From contig JAAOMT010000742.1 in the NCBI GenBank assembly GCA_016748015.1, forward strand, positions 41,543-105,542: a DNA stretch of 64,000 nt, read 5' to 3'. The stretch comes from Geosiphon pyriformis (Eukaryota; Glomeromycota; Glomeromycetes; Archaeosporales; Geosiphonaceae). The position numbers and the translations under genes are program-made. This document shows positions 10,066-22,199 of this stretch, piece after piece (within the stretch, counting starts at the first letter, position 1; the number at the start of each line of letters is the position of its first letter). The notes under the pieces are model-generated. The model was given only the letters and a program-made list of their open reading frames with translations, searched no databases and was not told the DNA's origin.

Positions 10066-13000
10066 TAAATTTAAATAAAAATTAATTTATATAAATGTAA
10101 TTTGGTTAATAAAAATAGTTTTGTTTATTTATTAGTTTATAATTTGTTGTTAATTTTATTTAATAGTATAATATATTTATTTAATATTCTTAAAGTATAT
10201 ATTATATTTGTTTTTTTTTAATTTAGATTGTAATATATTATATAATATAGTTTTAATTGGTTTAAATAATTAATTATATGTAATTTAATTTATATTTATT
10301 TTAAAATTTTTAATTTATTATATTATATTAAATAGCAAATAGATTATATTTATTAAATAAAAAACAAAATAAAAACATAAAAATTTAATATTAATAATAA
10401 AAACAATTTGTTTTTGAAGTGATTAAAAAAAATTGGAAAAATTTTTTGCCTTGAATTTTTTAGTTATTAAAAGAAAAAATATTATAGATAATCAGAAAAT
10501 TATTTTCAATTATGATAATTTTGGAAGAGTTATTACTTTTTTAAAATTTCAAGAAATTATTATTGATTGCAAATAAAAAAATTTTGGTAACAGTAATCTT
10601 AAGAAACCAAAAAGTACATTCAAATTGAGTGATATTATCAAAAAAATTCTAATAAATGCTTTTAAAGAAACAATTGTTTTAGTTTTGTCTGAGTTCAATA
10701 ATATTGTATTAGTTAAGTAGACTGTAATAAAAGGCTGTAATAAAGTTTATTGAATTGAATCAAGCTTTTATATCTGAAATAAATAGAGAAAAATGTTTTA
10801 AAAAAACAGTATATTTATATTATGTATATTTGTTACTTCATTTTTACTTACATTATTTTGACAAACTATTTATTATTAACATGTCAAACTTTTTTTGGAA
10901 AGCTCTCTTAATGCTATATGTTTTGCTACTATTATTTATCTAAAAAAAAAAAACAGCTTTACAACCACTATTTCTTGTTAAAAACCTAGCAAAACATGTA
11001 ATAAATTTTTTATTAATAAAAATAACTGATTTTGAACAAAAAATATGAGCATTAAAAGTTTTACCACAGGTTGGTACATTCCATATTTAGTTTTTTTTAT
11101 AATCTACATTTTGTGATAATTTCACAACAAATACTATAGTATTAATATATTGCTGGTTAGAAAAGCTGGTCCAAAAAAGTAATATTATCAGGAAAAATTT
11201 CTTATAATATCAAAGGTTCCAGCTATCTTAACTATATTTCTATTTTGCTAGTAGAAAAGCTGGTTTGAAAGAACAATATTGTTTCTATCCAAGTAAAAAA
11301 TGCAGCAATAAACTGTTTTATATTTCTGAAATAATAGTATATAAAATACAAGTAAAATATAACAGAAAACAATATATTTTTTTTGTTATACAAGATTCTT
11401 ACTTTTTTTTACTAAATTTTTTGAAAAATCCAGAATTTTTTATAGATAATACTGTATTTTAACTTAATAAAATCGAAAAAAATTAAAAAGTCCAAAACAG
11501 TTACAGGTTTATTACCTATAATTACACTTAAAATTTTTTATTACTATATTTTTTTCTTAATTCTGTAATATAAAAATTACTAATAGTTAATATTTAGAGT
11601 TAAACTAAAAAATTATTAATACAAATACATTTAATTTCTTAGTTAATTTATTAATTTGTTCTATAAGATTGGCAAAACTGCATTTTATATTAATAAAACA
11701 TAATTTTATTATACTTATAATCAGTAAAAAGATTTAATATTACTTAAATTACCAGACTAAAAAAAGCATCAAAAAATATATATAAAAAATTTATCCATAA
11801 TTAAAGTTTAAAACTTGCTATTAAAAACTATTAAACAAGTAATAAAAACTATTTTTTTTACATAAATATTTATTAACTTAAACTTATTTAAATTCATTAG
11901 TAAAAAATTTTTTTTTAATAATCTGCTTACTTATTATCAATCTATAATTAAGAAAAATATAATCATATTTACTATAATTTAAACAAATTGCTAATGTTAA
12001 ATAAAACCAATAAAATATAATATTTTTTATAATAAAAACTACAATTACAGTTTTATTTCAAATTAAAACAAACAATAGTGTATTTAATACATAAATAGTT
12101 TATAGAATTATGATTTATTATGTATATTTTTTTACTTATTAAACTAATAAAATTTAAGCAGTCATGTTTATTAGAAGAATATAAAACAAAGCTTTATAAA
12201 TATTTTTAGTATTTTATGATTATTTATTAATATTAATTCCAATTATATATATAATATCTTTTCTAATTAAAATAAATTATTAAGATACCAAAAAATTAAC
12301 TTAATTCTGATTATTAAATTTTATAATAGCTTTTTATTATAACTTGATTAATTGTATTTTAATTAAATTAATAACACTATATTTAACTAACATAATATAT
12401 ATAATCTCTACTAATATTTCTACAAAAAATGCTTAGATTATTTAATCAAATTTTAAGAAAATAAAGACTTTTTTAAAATTATTTACATTAAAAAAAACAT
12501 TTTTAATAATTTTTAATTTTTTCTGAAATAATTTTTAATTATAGTTAAAAGATTAATATTCAAAGCAAAAAATTTGTGAATTAGAATATTAATTAATAAC
12601 TTTTGAGAAAAAAAAATTATTTAAAACATTATTATTATTGTTATTATCAATGTTAAAGTTAATTCACTTAAGAAGTTTTTCAAATACTTGCTTTTTTTTG
12701 CTTTTTTAAAGATTATATTAATATTTTTTTGCTCTAAATTATCATTACTTTTAAGCTAAAAACTGGTTTTTTTTTACAAAAAAGTCTTTATTTATGTCTA
12801 TACTTTTAGTTTTAATAGTGTTTTTAGTATTTAATCAACTATTTTGCTAGTTAAAAATGCATCTTAAGAAGTATTAACATTAACTGTAACAACAAATTCT
12901 TTTAAGATTTTACTTTTATGTTTTTTTTTAATTAACAAATTTGTGATTATTAAACTAATACCAGATTTTTTTGTTTTTTTATATTTAAATTGCTGTTTTT

Positions 13001-14200
13001 GTTACCAGTTTTATATTCAAACAAAATAATAAGATATAAAAAGAAACAGAAACATTTTTTTCAAAAATATTACTTTTGAGAATTTAAGATATAAAAGAAA
13101 AAAAAGTTTTTTTTGAAATTATATTTTTGGTTTTTTTTGGTTTTTTTGATTATTTAAATAGTAAAATTATTAAAAAATATATTATATTAATGATTAGTTT
13201 GTTGTTGAAATTCTAAAATTTTTTTGTTAATAAAAATTATATTAAGATTAGTCTTAATTAATTACTTAAAAGAAATTTTAAATAAGAAAAAACTTTCATT
13301 TAAAGCCAAAAAATGTGTTTTATTAATAATTAAAAGTTTTGTGTTCTCGTTATTTTAAAAGAAATATTGTATAATTGTTTCAATTTTCAAAAAAATTTTT
13401 AAGTATTAAAACTATTAAAAACAACAAAAAAAGAACTTGTTTTTTTTTACTTATTGTTCTAAATTTAATTATAAAAATATAAAAGAAAAAGATATATATT
13501 ATTATTATATTTTAAAAGTTTAAAATAAATATAAATTATTATAAAATTAATAATAAAATCAATTAAAATTTTAATTACAAATTTATTATAATTTAATTAA
13601 TATTACTTTTAAATAAACAGAAATTTTAAGAATTTTAAAATAAGCAAAAAAAAAATTATTATAATATGTATAAAGTATTGCTTTTAAATATTTAATTATA
13701 AGAATTAAATCATGTTTTTCTGATTGGAAAATATTGACAAAAAGCGAATTTTTAATAGATTTATTTTTAATTAAGATAAAAATAGGCTTTGCTAAAAACT
13801 ATGTAATAATAAATAAAATGAATATATTAAATAATAATTTAATTAATATTAATATTTTAACAATATATTTACCAATAAAAATTAAATTAAAAAATAAACT
13901 AAATTATTATATTATAAAACTATTACTATCTTAATATATTAGATTATATAATATTTTTAAATAAACAACGTAATTTCAATTAAAACCTGAAACTAAAAAT
14001 ATTGTAACTAATTTAATATTTAAACTATTAAGTAAAAATAACTTTACATTTTTTTAAAAAATCATTTTTCTTCTTTGGAAAATTGTCTTTTTTACAATCT
14101 GCTTTTTTTACAAATTGGTCTGATTTTAACCGATAAGTTAAAATAATTAGTATTGTTTGTTTTTATTTTTTTGGTCACTTGATAATTGCTTGTGATTCCA
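10066..14200. other. AT-rich DNA without a recognisable gene
   Basis: A long tract dominated by A and T with very few G or C. Short open frames exist (for example 10755-10943 and 11265-11462), but they are low in complexity and match nothing I recognise. A weak direct repeat, AGAAAAGCTGGT, occurs near 11159 and 11252. The compositional likeness to the decayed retroelements further right suggests old repeat DNA, but I could not identify a parent family. Confidence 0.5.
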
Positions 14201-14275
14201 TTTTTATAGGTCACATTGAATTATTCAAACAAATATTCATCTTTTGGAAATTCAAATGTGATACACATCATGCAG

Positions 14276-14280
14276 CCAAT
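14276..14280 (+). promoter_or_regulatory. CCAAT box upstream of MCM3
   Basis: CCAAT about 90 bp before the MCM3 start codon, in a short stretch of normal base composition (14200-14370) that stands out from the AT-rich flank. CCAAT boxes bind the HAP/NF-Y complex in fungi; use here is inferred from position only. Confidence 0.4.
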
Positions 14281-14325
14281 AGTGATAAAACATATAGCGC
14301 GACTCCTATTCCCTTGCGATATTGA

Positions 14326-14331
14326 ACGCGT
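14326..14331 (+). promoter_or_regulatory. MluI cell-cycle box (ACGCGT) of MCM3
   Basis: A perfect ACGCGT lies 40 bp upstream of the MCM3 ATG, with a further GCGCGA-like core near 14296. ACGCGT is the binding site of the MBF (Swi6/Mbp1-type) regulator that drives G1/S genes, including MCM genes, in yeasts. In DNA this poor in CG it is unlikely to be by chance. It may be in the 5' UTR, since the transcription start is unknown. Confidence 0.6.
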
Positions 14332-14370
14332 TGTTGCTTGTTCATTCTACTTCTTTCAGTATCTGGCAAA

Positions 14371-17159
14371 ATGACCACCGCAAACTTGGAAGCGCCGCAG
14401 TTTCAAGATGCTATATTCGACGAAAAAGTTCAGTTTTTCATGCAATTTTTTGACTCTACCTTTGCTGGTGGTCATTACAAGAAAGAAATATTACGTTTAA
14501 TAGAGACCAAAGGAAAACGTTTAATCGTAGGCCTAGACCACTTGAGAGTATATAATGAAGAGAAATATAAAAATATCAAAGAGTCCCCCAATGAATGGCT
14601 TCCACCTTTTGAGAAGGCTCTTAAAGATTTTGTGATAAAAAATAGTATAGACAAAACTGGCCTCGAAGATGAGCAATATTATATAGGCTTCGAAGGTAGC
14701 TTCGGTGAACACCATTTAAATCCACGAACACTGAGAGCAGCATTTCTCGGGAAATTAGTCTGTGTAGAAGGAATTGTCACCCGATGTTCCAAAGTTCGTC
14801 CTAAACTTGTCAAGAGTGTGCATTGGTGCGAAAAAACTCACATTTTTTATTCAAAAGAATATCAAGATTCTACTGCGTTAGGTAATTTGGTCAACAGCAC
14901 TCCTATTTATCCTACCGAAGACGACAATGGTAATCCACTCACGACTTTGTTTGGATATAGTGTCTATCTTGACCATCAGATGATATCCATACAAGAAATG
15001 CCGGAACGTGCTCCTGTACGTGGAATGTCAAAGTCTTTGGATGTGATATTGGACGATGACTTGGCTGATCGTGTAAAACCTGGTGACCGTATACAACTCG
15101 CGGGTGTATATCGAACAGTTGGTAATCCGAAGCCAGGTCACATTCCTGTTTCATTCAAAACTCTCATAGTTGCAAATAACATCAGCTTACTCTTAAGCAA
15201 AGCTGGAGGCGGAATTGTAAAAACCATCGTCACACCATCAGATATTAAATCGATCGAAAAATTGAAGTCAAAGAATGGAATACTTAAAATGCTAGCAAAT
15301 GCCCTAGCCCCTTCAATCTATGGTCATGACATTATTAAAAAAGCCATTGTTCTTATGCTTTTGGGTGGTAGAGAGATAAACATGGCAAGTGGGACTCATA
15401 TAAGAGGTGACATTAATATATTAATGGTTGGTGATCCCTCTACCGCAAAATCGCAAATTTTGCGTTTTGTTCTTAATACTGCTCCGCTTGCTATTGCCAC
15501 TACTGGTCGTGGAACTTCGGGTGTTGGCTTAACTGCAGCCATAGTCAGTGATAAAGAAACAGGTGAAAGACGTCTTGAGGCTGGTGCAATGGTTCTTGCT
15601 GATCGTGGGGTAGTTTGTATTGATGAATTTGACAAAATGAACGAGATGGATCGTGTGGCCATTCACGAAGTAATGGAACAACAAACTGTCACCATTGCAA
15701 AGGCTGGGATACACACAACTCTAAATTCTCGATGCAGTGTTCTTGCCGCTGCCAATCCTGTATATGGTCAATATAACGTGCATAAACCCCCAGCACAAAA
15801 TATTGCCCTCCCTGATTCGCTTTTATCTCGGTTCGATTTGCTATTTGTGGTCACCGATGAGATTAGTGATATTAGAGACAGATCGCTTGCAGAACACGTA
15901 CTACGGATGCATCGGTACTTCCCATCCAATCTAATGGCAGGTACACCCATTAGTGATGTTCCTCCTCAAACGCTTTATATGGGTCAAAAAGAGGAAATTG
16001 AAGTTGATCATGTCTGGGAAGACTACTTCGATCCTGCAGATGGAAAGCGACGATCTAGTCGATCTAAATCGAAAAAAAAGGATTTTATCCCAAACTCGTT
16101 ACTAAAAAAGTACATTCAGTATGCCAAAACCAAAAGTCCTATTTTGAATGAGGCAGCAGCAGCTCACTGTAACAAGGTTTGGGTCGAACTTCGAAATGCT
16201 AATAGTGACGGAAGAAATGCAAAGACATTGCCTATCACTACCCGAACATTAGAAACTCTGTTTCGTCTTGCTACAGCTCATGCTAAAGCACGTTTAAGTG
16301 ACATTGTCGAAGAAGAAGATGCACAGATCGCTGAAGAGATCGTCAGATTTGCTTTATATAAAGAAGTTCTTCCTGATGAACGTAAAAAAAAGAAACAAAA
16401 GAAAAAGCGTGATGATGATGGCTTCGATTCCAATAGCGAGGATAGTGATGATGATGGTGATAATGATGGCAATGATCAACATGAAAATAACGAGGAAGGT
16501 ATTGAAAATGCAAGAGATGAAATTATTAACAAAAGAAAAGGAAAAAGGTATTTAATTAACTTAAAAGTCACTTTCGGGCTTGATCTGATTCACAATCATG
16601 CCAAACTAAATTGCTCAAAAAAAAAGACCTGTCAAGGAAAAACCCACAAGACATCGTACAATAAATGGGGTAGCATCTGGTTCTAATACCAAAGCAGCCT
16701 CACAGGTCGAATCGCCTGATTTTATGGAAACTGACGAGACCCCGGCGTTGGAAAACGAGGATCTTTCCGAGGAGCAATCCAGAGCCGCCCTTGCGAATGA
16801 TAACCAACAGGGATCTTCGTCTTCAGCAACAAGCGGGTTCTCTCTCTCTGCGAATATTATCATTTCAGTTGAGAGGTAAAAATCTCGTCAATTATTAAGA
16901 CTCCATTTATAAATACAAATCCTTATTCACTCGATTTTTAATTATAATTAGATTGAGATTATTCAAAGATAATCTTTTACGGGTAATGAATTCATCTTTT
17001 CTTGAGGGCTCAATGCGGCTTACTTCTTTGTTACCAGAGTTAAATCGCGAACTATCAGATGCTCAGCGGTTTACTGAAATTGAAGCAGAAGCTGCTTTAT
17101 CTGAAATGCAAGAGAAAAATATGATTTACTATAGCGAAGGTATAGTTTATTCGATATAG
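14371..17159 (+). CDS. MCM3: DNA replication licensing factor MCM3 (three exons)
   Basis: Subunit of the MCM2-7 replicative helicase, loaded at origins in G1 and active in the nucleus. The coding join is 14371-16547, 16627-16875 and 16952-17159, giving 877 codons plus stop. ATG 14371 is chosen: it has A at -3 and no upstream in-frame ATG. An MCM N-domain with the reduced MCM3-type zinc motif (HWCEKTHIF) is followed by the AAA+ core. Walker A is GDPSTAKSQ (K360), Walker B CIDEFDK (D418/E419), sensor 1 N462, arginine finger LLSRFD (R487) and sensor 2 R625. VEEEDAQIAEE and RFALYKEVL are MCM3 hallmarks. A basic run (671-680, a likely nuclear localisation signal) opens an acidic linker that holds both introns. 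Exon 3 encodes the C-terminal winged helix ending in YSEGIVYSI. No lesions seen. Confidence 0.96.
16548..16626 (+). other. MCM3 intron 1
   Basis: 79 bp, donor GGTATT and acceptor AAAAAG. Splicing joins phase-2 codon halves (AG plus A, Arg) and carries the frame into PVKEKPTRH instead of the unspliced read-through that stops at 16686. The pyrimidine tract is poor, so the exact acceptor is the least certain point of the gene model. Confidence 0.75.
16876..16951 (+). other. MCM3 intron 2
   Basis: 76 bp, donor GGTAAAAATC and acceptor ATAATTAG. It is required to reach the conserved C-terminal winged-helix exon; phase 2 is kept on both sides. Confidence 0.85.
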
Positions 17160-17257
17160 GTTTTCTTGTGCAATGGCAACAGACATATTATGGGAACTTT
17201 AACAAGTGCAGCAAGGGAGGGTATAAAATAATTTTGGGAGGCCAATAATTGTAGAAC

Positions 17258-17263
17258 AATAAA
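17258..17263 (+). terminator. Poly(A) signal of MCM3
   Basis: AATAAA about 100 bp after the MCM3 stop codon, before the sequence becomes AT-rich. Confidence 0.45.
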
Positions 17264-18233
17264 TATATTTACCCAATTTAAGGCTTTCGTTGAATCGGCG
17301 ATTGTGGTTAGTTTTATCCACAGGTTGGACTTTGATTACAGGGAAAATAGCCACATTCATTCAGTCGCATAATAACAGACTCGAGTTGGTTTTTCCTTTT
17401 TAAGCTTCATAAGCTTAAAAAGTTTTATCCAGCATTTACGATCTGAACTTGAAATTCTGATAAGCAATTTGTCATTACTTAAATTGTTTTCAAGTTGTAA
17501 ATTTTAATTCGATGTTTTTTGTTAATTAATTTAAAATAAATAATATAATATTTCGCTGCTATCTATGTTGTAGCAATGTTATTAATTTAAAATTAATTAA
17601 ATATTTAATAAAGTAATACTTTTGCAGTTGTTTCTATTACATTTAATTGCTAAGTTATAATCGATATAATATTCATAATAAATAATGGAAAAAATGTGAA
17701 AGCTTTATATTTACCAAGATAATCCTTAAAGTTTTCGAATTTATCTTTGATTCAATATTTTTTTCCTATAAAAATCTATTTTAAGAATGTTTCACAATTA
17801 CAATTATATTTAAAATTAAAATATTTCAGTTAGGCTAAAATTCAGTATTTTTCTTAGTTAATTTATTCAAATATAATTGTGAGAAATTTGGTACAATAAC
17901 AAAAGAATCTAATTTACATTATTTTGAATGAATGCCAGGGAAGCATATAAAAGCGATAAAAAAAGAAAAAAGTAAAGATATGGAAATAATTTTTATTTTA
18001 TCTATCCTTTAGTAACCTGGTATCTGCTAGCCTTTTGAAATAATTACATAAAATTAATTCATTGGGCTCTCAAAATTAACATGCGTGGTCGAAAATGATT
18101 AAGTCATGTGTTTTGTGCTGTAGAAGAAATTCGAATGTCATGGAATCTGCATGATCATCTGGCAACAATAATTTAGTTTAATTTCATTAGCTATATCCAG
18201 TAATAAAATACAATGAAGAAACGTTCCAACGAA
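17264..18233. other. Intergenic DNA, no gene seen
   Basis: AT-rich with short islands of more balanced composition (17280-17460, 18060-18200). No open frame, RNA gene or repeat of known type is apparent. Confidence 0.5.
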
Positions 18234-18570
18234 AAATAGAGGTTTACCTTCTATCCCTTGAGACTATTGTTAAAACAGAAAAGTACGAGAGAGTATGAAA
18301 GCTTTTTTTATTTGAAATACAAAGTGGCATGATAGGGGATCTGCGAGTTCTTCTATCACTCAAGTCTGTGAGCCAAGGAATAAGTGACGTGGTAGAGGAT
18401 CTGCGAGTTTCTCTATCATTCAAGTCTGTGAGTCGAGCCATAAAGCAAGTGTGGGGCATAGATAAACTGTGAGTTTATCTGATGTTTAAACCTGAGAGGT
18501 GACCAGCACTTGCGCCTCTAGTTTATCAAGGGAACTGCGAGCTCACCTGATGTTAAGCGTGCGAGGCAAT
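18234..18570. repeat. Array of 60-bp hairpin-forming repeats
   Basis: Four consecutive 60-bp units begin at 18331, 18391, 18451 and 18511, with a partial relative at 18234-18255. A core CTGYGAGYT recurs at a fixed place, followed about 30 bp later by CTGTGAG, CTGAGAG or GTGCGAG. The arms flanking the core are different in each unit yet complementary: GATAG/CTATC (18331-18357), GGTAGAG/CTCTATC with one mismatch (18391-18418), AGATAAAC/GTTTATCT perfect (18460-18480), and ATCAAGG/CCTGAT imperfect (18525-18551). The array is much richer in GC than its surroundings. The 71-codon frame read on the minus strand only reflects the repeats. Confidence 0.65.
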
Positions 18571-18892
18571 CTGGGAAATAAAAATTCTTGAAGTACTCGT
18601 TAAGAATATTACCTACTATTTGATTATAGGATAATCAGCCTGATCTTAAAGAAGCCAGAGATTGGAATATAGAATGTAATGAATGCAAATCCCAGCGAAC
18701 CCTCGATTCATCTATACAGCCCGATATTTACTAACTCTGGAACAGTCAATAATGTTAAAATAGATGACAATTGAAAAAAAGAAACCAAAAGAATCAAGAG
18801 GAGGTAGGTCTTTAAAACAATTACAGCTAAAAGATGTCTTCGTCATTAATATATTTTTTATGGCATTTCTCAGTATGGAGAAACTTCTATGA

Positions 18893-19006
18893 AAAAACGC
18901 CGAAAATAGTATTCCTATTTATAGTGACAATTCAAATGAAACTGACTTTTCTGATTGGGATCACGAAGAAAAGATAAATAATATAAATGAAAGTGATAAC
19001 ATATGA
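18893..19006 (+). pseudogene. Orphan coding-like segment, acidic
   Basis: 37 open codons without an ATG encode an Asp/Glu/Asn/Ser-rich peptide (IYSDNSNETDFSDWDHEEK). Base composition is less AT-biased than around it. It may be an exon of a decayed gene or mobile element together with the frame at 19050-19256. No splice pair that keeps both frames open was found. Unrecognised. Confidence 0.25.
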
Positions 19007-19049
19007 ATTAAAATTAAACTATATATAATTTATATTTTTTTTTTATCAG

Positions 19050-19256
19050 ATTAGGACTTCATTAACAAGACCTAATACCAATATACAAGTTACTGTTCAA
19101 CAGTCAGTGCTTTTTGAGCATTCCATAATTTACTTGCAGAATCATATAAGATTAAATGTAAATAAACAGGGAATGATAATAAAAGAGAATCATGGTTCAG
19201 GATATATCCCTAATATAATCCGTATTTGGCTCATCACAACATTATTCTTAAGTTAA
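19050..19256 (+). pseudogene. Orphan coding-like segment after a TTTTATCAG acceptor-like site
   Basis: 68 open codons, preceded directly by a pyrimidine tract and ATCAG at 19045-19049 as at a 3' splice site. The peptide has an ordered, protein-like composition (for example LFEHSIIYLQNHIRLNV and IIKENHGSGYIPNIIR) unlike the low-complexity frames of AT-rich DNA. It has no start codon. It could be the last exon of a decayed gene or of a transposon protein. I do not recognise the family. Confidence 0.35.
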
Positions 19257-19629
19257 AATTAAAAGAATTATTAAGATAAAGAATTATTAAGATAAAAAAT
19301 TAGGCTGATTGTGTGGCATATATAACATGTGCTTTTAAATATACAGAATTTTTAAAAAGTTTATTAAAAGTTATAATAACACTTTTGTATTAAGTAATAT
19401 TCATTATTTTGTCTGTTATATTATAATACTGTCAATTGTATTTAATGAAAAATAAAATACTTAAAAAAATATTTGAATAAAAAATTAGTTAATAATATAA
19501 AACAATAACATTTAAATTTATATATAAAAACCAAAGTACCAGTATAAAAAACAACAAATTTATGTATTTATATATTATTATTAAAAAAATAATATAAATT
19601 CAATAAATATAATCAGTTTTAAAATTACA

Positions 19630-19770
19630 GTTGCTTAATTATATTATTATTATTAAGTCTAATTATTATTTAATATATTATGTTAAATTAAGTAATCTAA
19701 ATTAAATATAATTTATGTATTTTTTATATATGATTAGATATAAGTTGAGTCTAAACTAAATTATATTAAT
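19630..19770 (-). mobile_element. 3' end of a minus-strand LINE with ATT-repeat tail
   Basis: A short ATT repeat followed by about 120 bp matches the end of the LINE at 33065-37673 (33070-33210) with many C-to-T and G-to-A differences. Only the 3' end is present, as expected for a 5'-truncated LINE insertion. Confidence 0.5.
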
Positions 19771-19779
19771 TTTATAGAA

Positions 19780-20450
19780 AAAAACTTAATTTGAAAAAAT
19801 ATTTTATATATTATAACCAAAAATTACTATTAATAATTAAATATAATACACTAACAAATAACAAAAAAAAACAGAATAATATAATAATAAAAATAATAAA
19901 AAGATAATTTAACTTTAATAAATAAATTAAATTAAATTAATAAAAATTTAATATGTAAGATTAGTTTTATAAATATTTTAATTGCTATTTTTTTAAAAAA
20001 TAATAAGAAAATCTAAAAGTAGAAAAATAGTTTATATTATTAACAAAAAATAATATATTGATATAATTCTATGTTTTATATTAGCACTCTTAAAATTTAA
20101 TTTTAAGTATTAATTATATTTTTAACAAATTTTTATTTAATATATTTCACAAAAATTAACAATTATATAAATTAAAAAAAAACCAATAGAAAAACTAAAT
20201 TATTGTATAAATTTTTGCTTTAAATAATTTGAATTTTTACAGTTTTAAAAAATTTTACTTATATACTTTTAAAAAAAAATTAATAATTAAGTTAATAATA
20301 ATATTAATAATTATATTAACAACTATTTTTAAAAATAAGATAACTAATTAATAATATTAATAATTTAATACATATAATTAATTAAATTAAGCAGTTTTAT
20401 TTATGTTTGATTTAATATTAATTAGTTAATGCTTTTTAAAAATTATTAAT
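19780..20450 (+). repeat. Repeat family C, copy 1 (possible LTR), decayed
   Basis: Resembles 27440-28190 in the same orientation and 30775-31430 in the opposite orientation. The best match is the block around 19850-20140 (for example TTAAAATTTAAT followed by TATTAATT). The TAATAATTAAGT repeat array of the other copies survives only in part near 20280-20400. Confidence 0.5.
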
Positions 20451-22199
20451 AGTATTATTAAAATTTTTTATATACAAAAGAATATAAAAAATATTAAAAA
20501 TATATGTTAGTATTTTATTTGACTTTTATTTGTTTCAAAAATAACTTGAACTTAATATAATATAGATTTGATCAAATTACAATAATAATTTATAGGTATT
20601 GTATCTTATTTTTTTTAACTTAATATTTTAATTATACAATATTTGAGAGTTGTAAATTATGTTAATAAATTTTAATTTTAATATATGATTAAAGATTTTC
20701 TATTGGAATAATTAAGACTTTGTATTAATCAAAAAAATAATTCAATATTTAAAGAAATAAAAAAAGAATGTATAACTTTTAATATATAAATTAGTGTATT
20801 GTTTTCTTGAAAAAAAAACTTTTTTTTAGTTTTTTTTACACAAAGTTTTATTGTAGAAATTGTAGCCAAATTTTTATAGTATATAATTTCAATAATATGA
20901 CCAACTAAAAAAACTAAAAAACCCAAACTAATTTATAAAAAACATTTTTAAAACATATAATTAAAGCTTTTTCTAATTGTAACTGCAATACAATCTTTAT
21001 AAAACTTTTCAAAAAGTTTATGCCATACACATTTAAATTTTGTAGTTCTAAATTGTATATATGTAAATTTATTTGATTTAACAACTTATTTAAAATTTTT
21101 TACTGTTCAATTTTCATAAGTACAAACTTATTGTAAATGTTTTTTTTTATTTAATTTAAAATTAATGGCTTAAAACAAGAAATGCATAAGTGAAGTCTTT
21201 TTTAAACTAATCTATTTTAAATAATTTATATAGAAATAAATTTATTAGTATCTTTATTAAAATTCAATTATATTTGAAAAAAGTTTGACAATAGATTTTT
21301 TTATTTTTTATAATTGAATATTTAAGTTGTTTATATATATATTTATTAAGAATTTATGATCAGTTTGTTTATTTTTTAGAAAGTTTTTTTAGTTTATATG
21401 ATTTTTATATACATATTACAAAAGAATATGAATATTTAATAGTTATAAAAATTTTACTATTTATATGTTCTAATTTTTTAACAGAAATAATTTTTTCTTT
21501 TGGTATTTAAAATTTTTTTTTCAAGATATATTTGATAGAGTAAATTTTTTTACAACAAAAATATTTGATATTTTATATATATATATGATTATTATTGTGT
21601 TTTATAAAGATGCAATTTATGTTGATTTGTAAATTATAACTATAAGTAATTATAAAAAAAATTATGACTTAAATTAATAATAATATTATAATATATAATC
21701 TTTTTTTATATAATATATTAAGTATCTAATACTTTTTATACTCTTTTGTAACTATTTATCTTTTTGTTTATATTATTTAAAACTTTATTAAAAAGAGATA
21801 TTTTATTTTAAAAAATATTAATTATATCTTTTAATTTTGTATACAAAGCAAAAAAATTAAACAAACTAATAACCAAAGTAATTAAAATATTAATTAGTTA
21901 ATAATAAACTTAATTTAAAAAGCAAAAATAACCAACTTAGATTTCAAAAAGACTAAATAAAAACCAATTACAAAATTAGTAATAACCAAAAAAATAACTA
22001 AAAAAACAACAATAAAAAAATCAATAAAGTAGAAGTCTTAATATAAAATTTAAAATTAATAAAACAAGATTTAAAAACTTTAGAAAAAACTACAAATTTA
22101 AATAAAAACTTAAAAAGACATCTTATAATTTACAGCCAAATAATTTGTATTTTAATACTTAAAACAATATTAACATCCAAAAGTTTTTTATTAAATACA
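20451..22199. other. AT-rich DNA, no gene recognised
   Basis: Extremely AT-rich. The long frames on either strand (for example 20729-20926) are low-complexity. Some stretches (21250-21620) read as long near-open frames on the plus strand, but I cannot link them to a family. Confidence 0.4.

Noticed and set aside
10755-11462. Small genes in the AT-rich left region
   Set aside because: Composition-driven frames rich in Phe, Tyr, Leu, Ile and Lys, with no recognisable domain and no sign of introns or promoters.
14338-14370. Upstream extension of MCM3 by 11 codons
   Set aside because: It begins at TTG, not ATG; the first in-frame ATG is 14371 and has a good start context. TTCTTTCAG just before it looks more like a 5' UTR or intron acceptor.
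16298-16555. Overlapping 85-codon frame in the MCM3 linker
   Set aside because: It is the +1 reading of the acidic/basic repeat-like linker (Met-rich from GATGATGAT); no independent support.
18244-18459. 71-codon minus-strand frame with repeated LTDLxDRxTRRS
   Set aside because: The protein repeat only mirrors the 60-bp DNA hairpin repeats; there is no homology or other sign of coding.
18331-18570. CRISPR-like array
   Set aside because: The units are contiguous 60-bp repeats without unique spacers of constant length, and this is a eukaryotic nuclear context.
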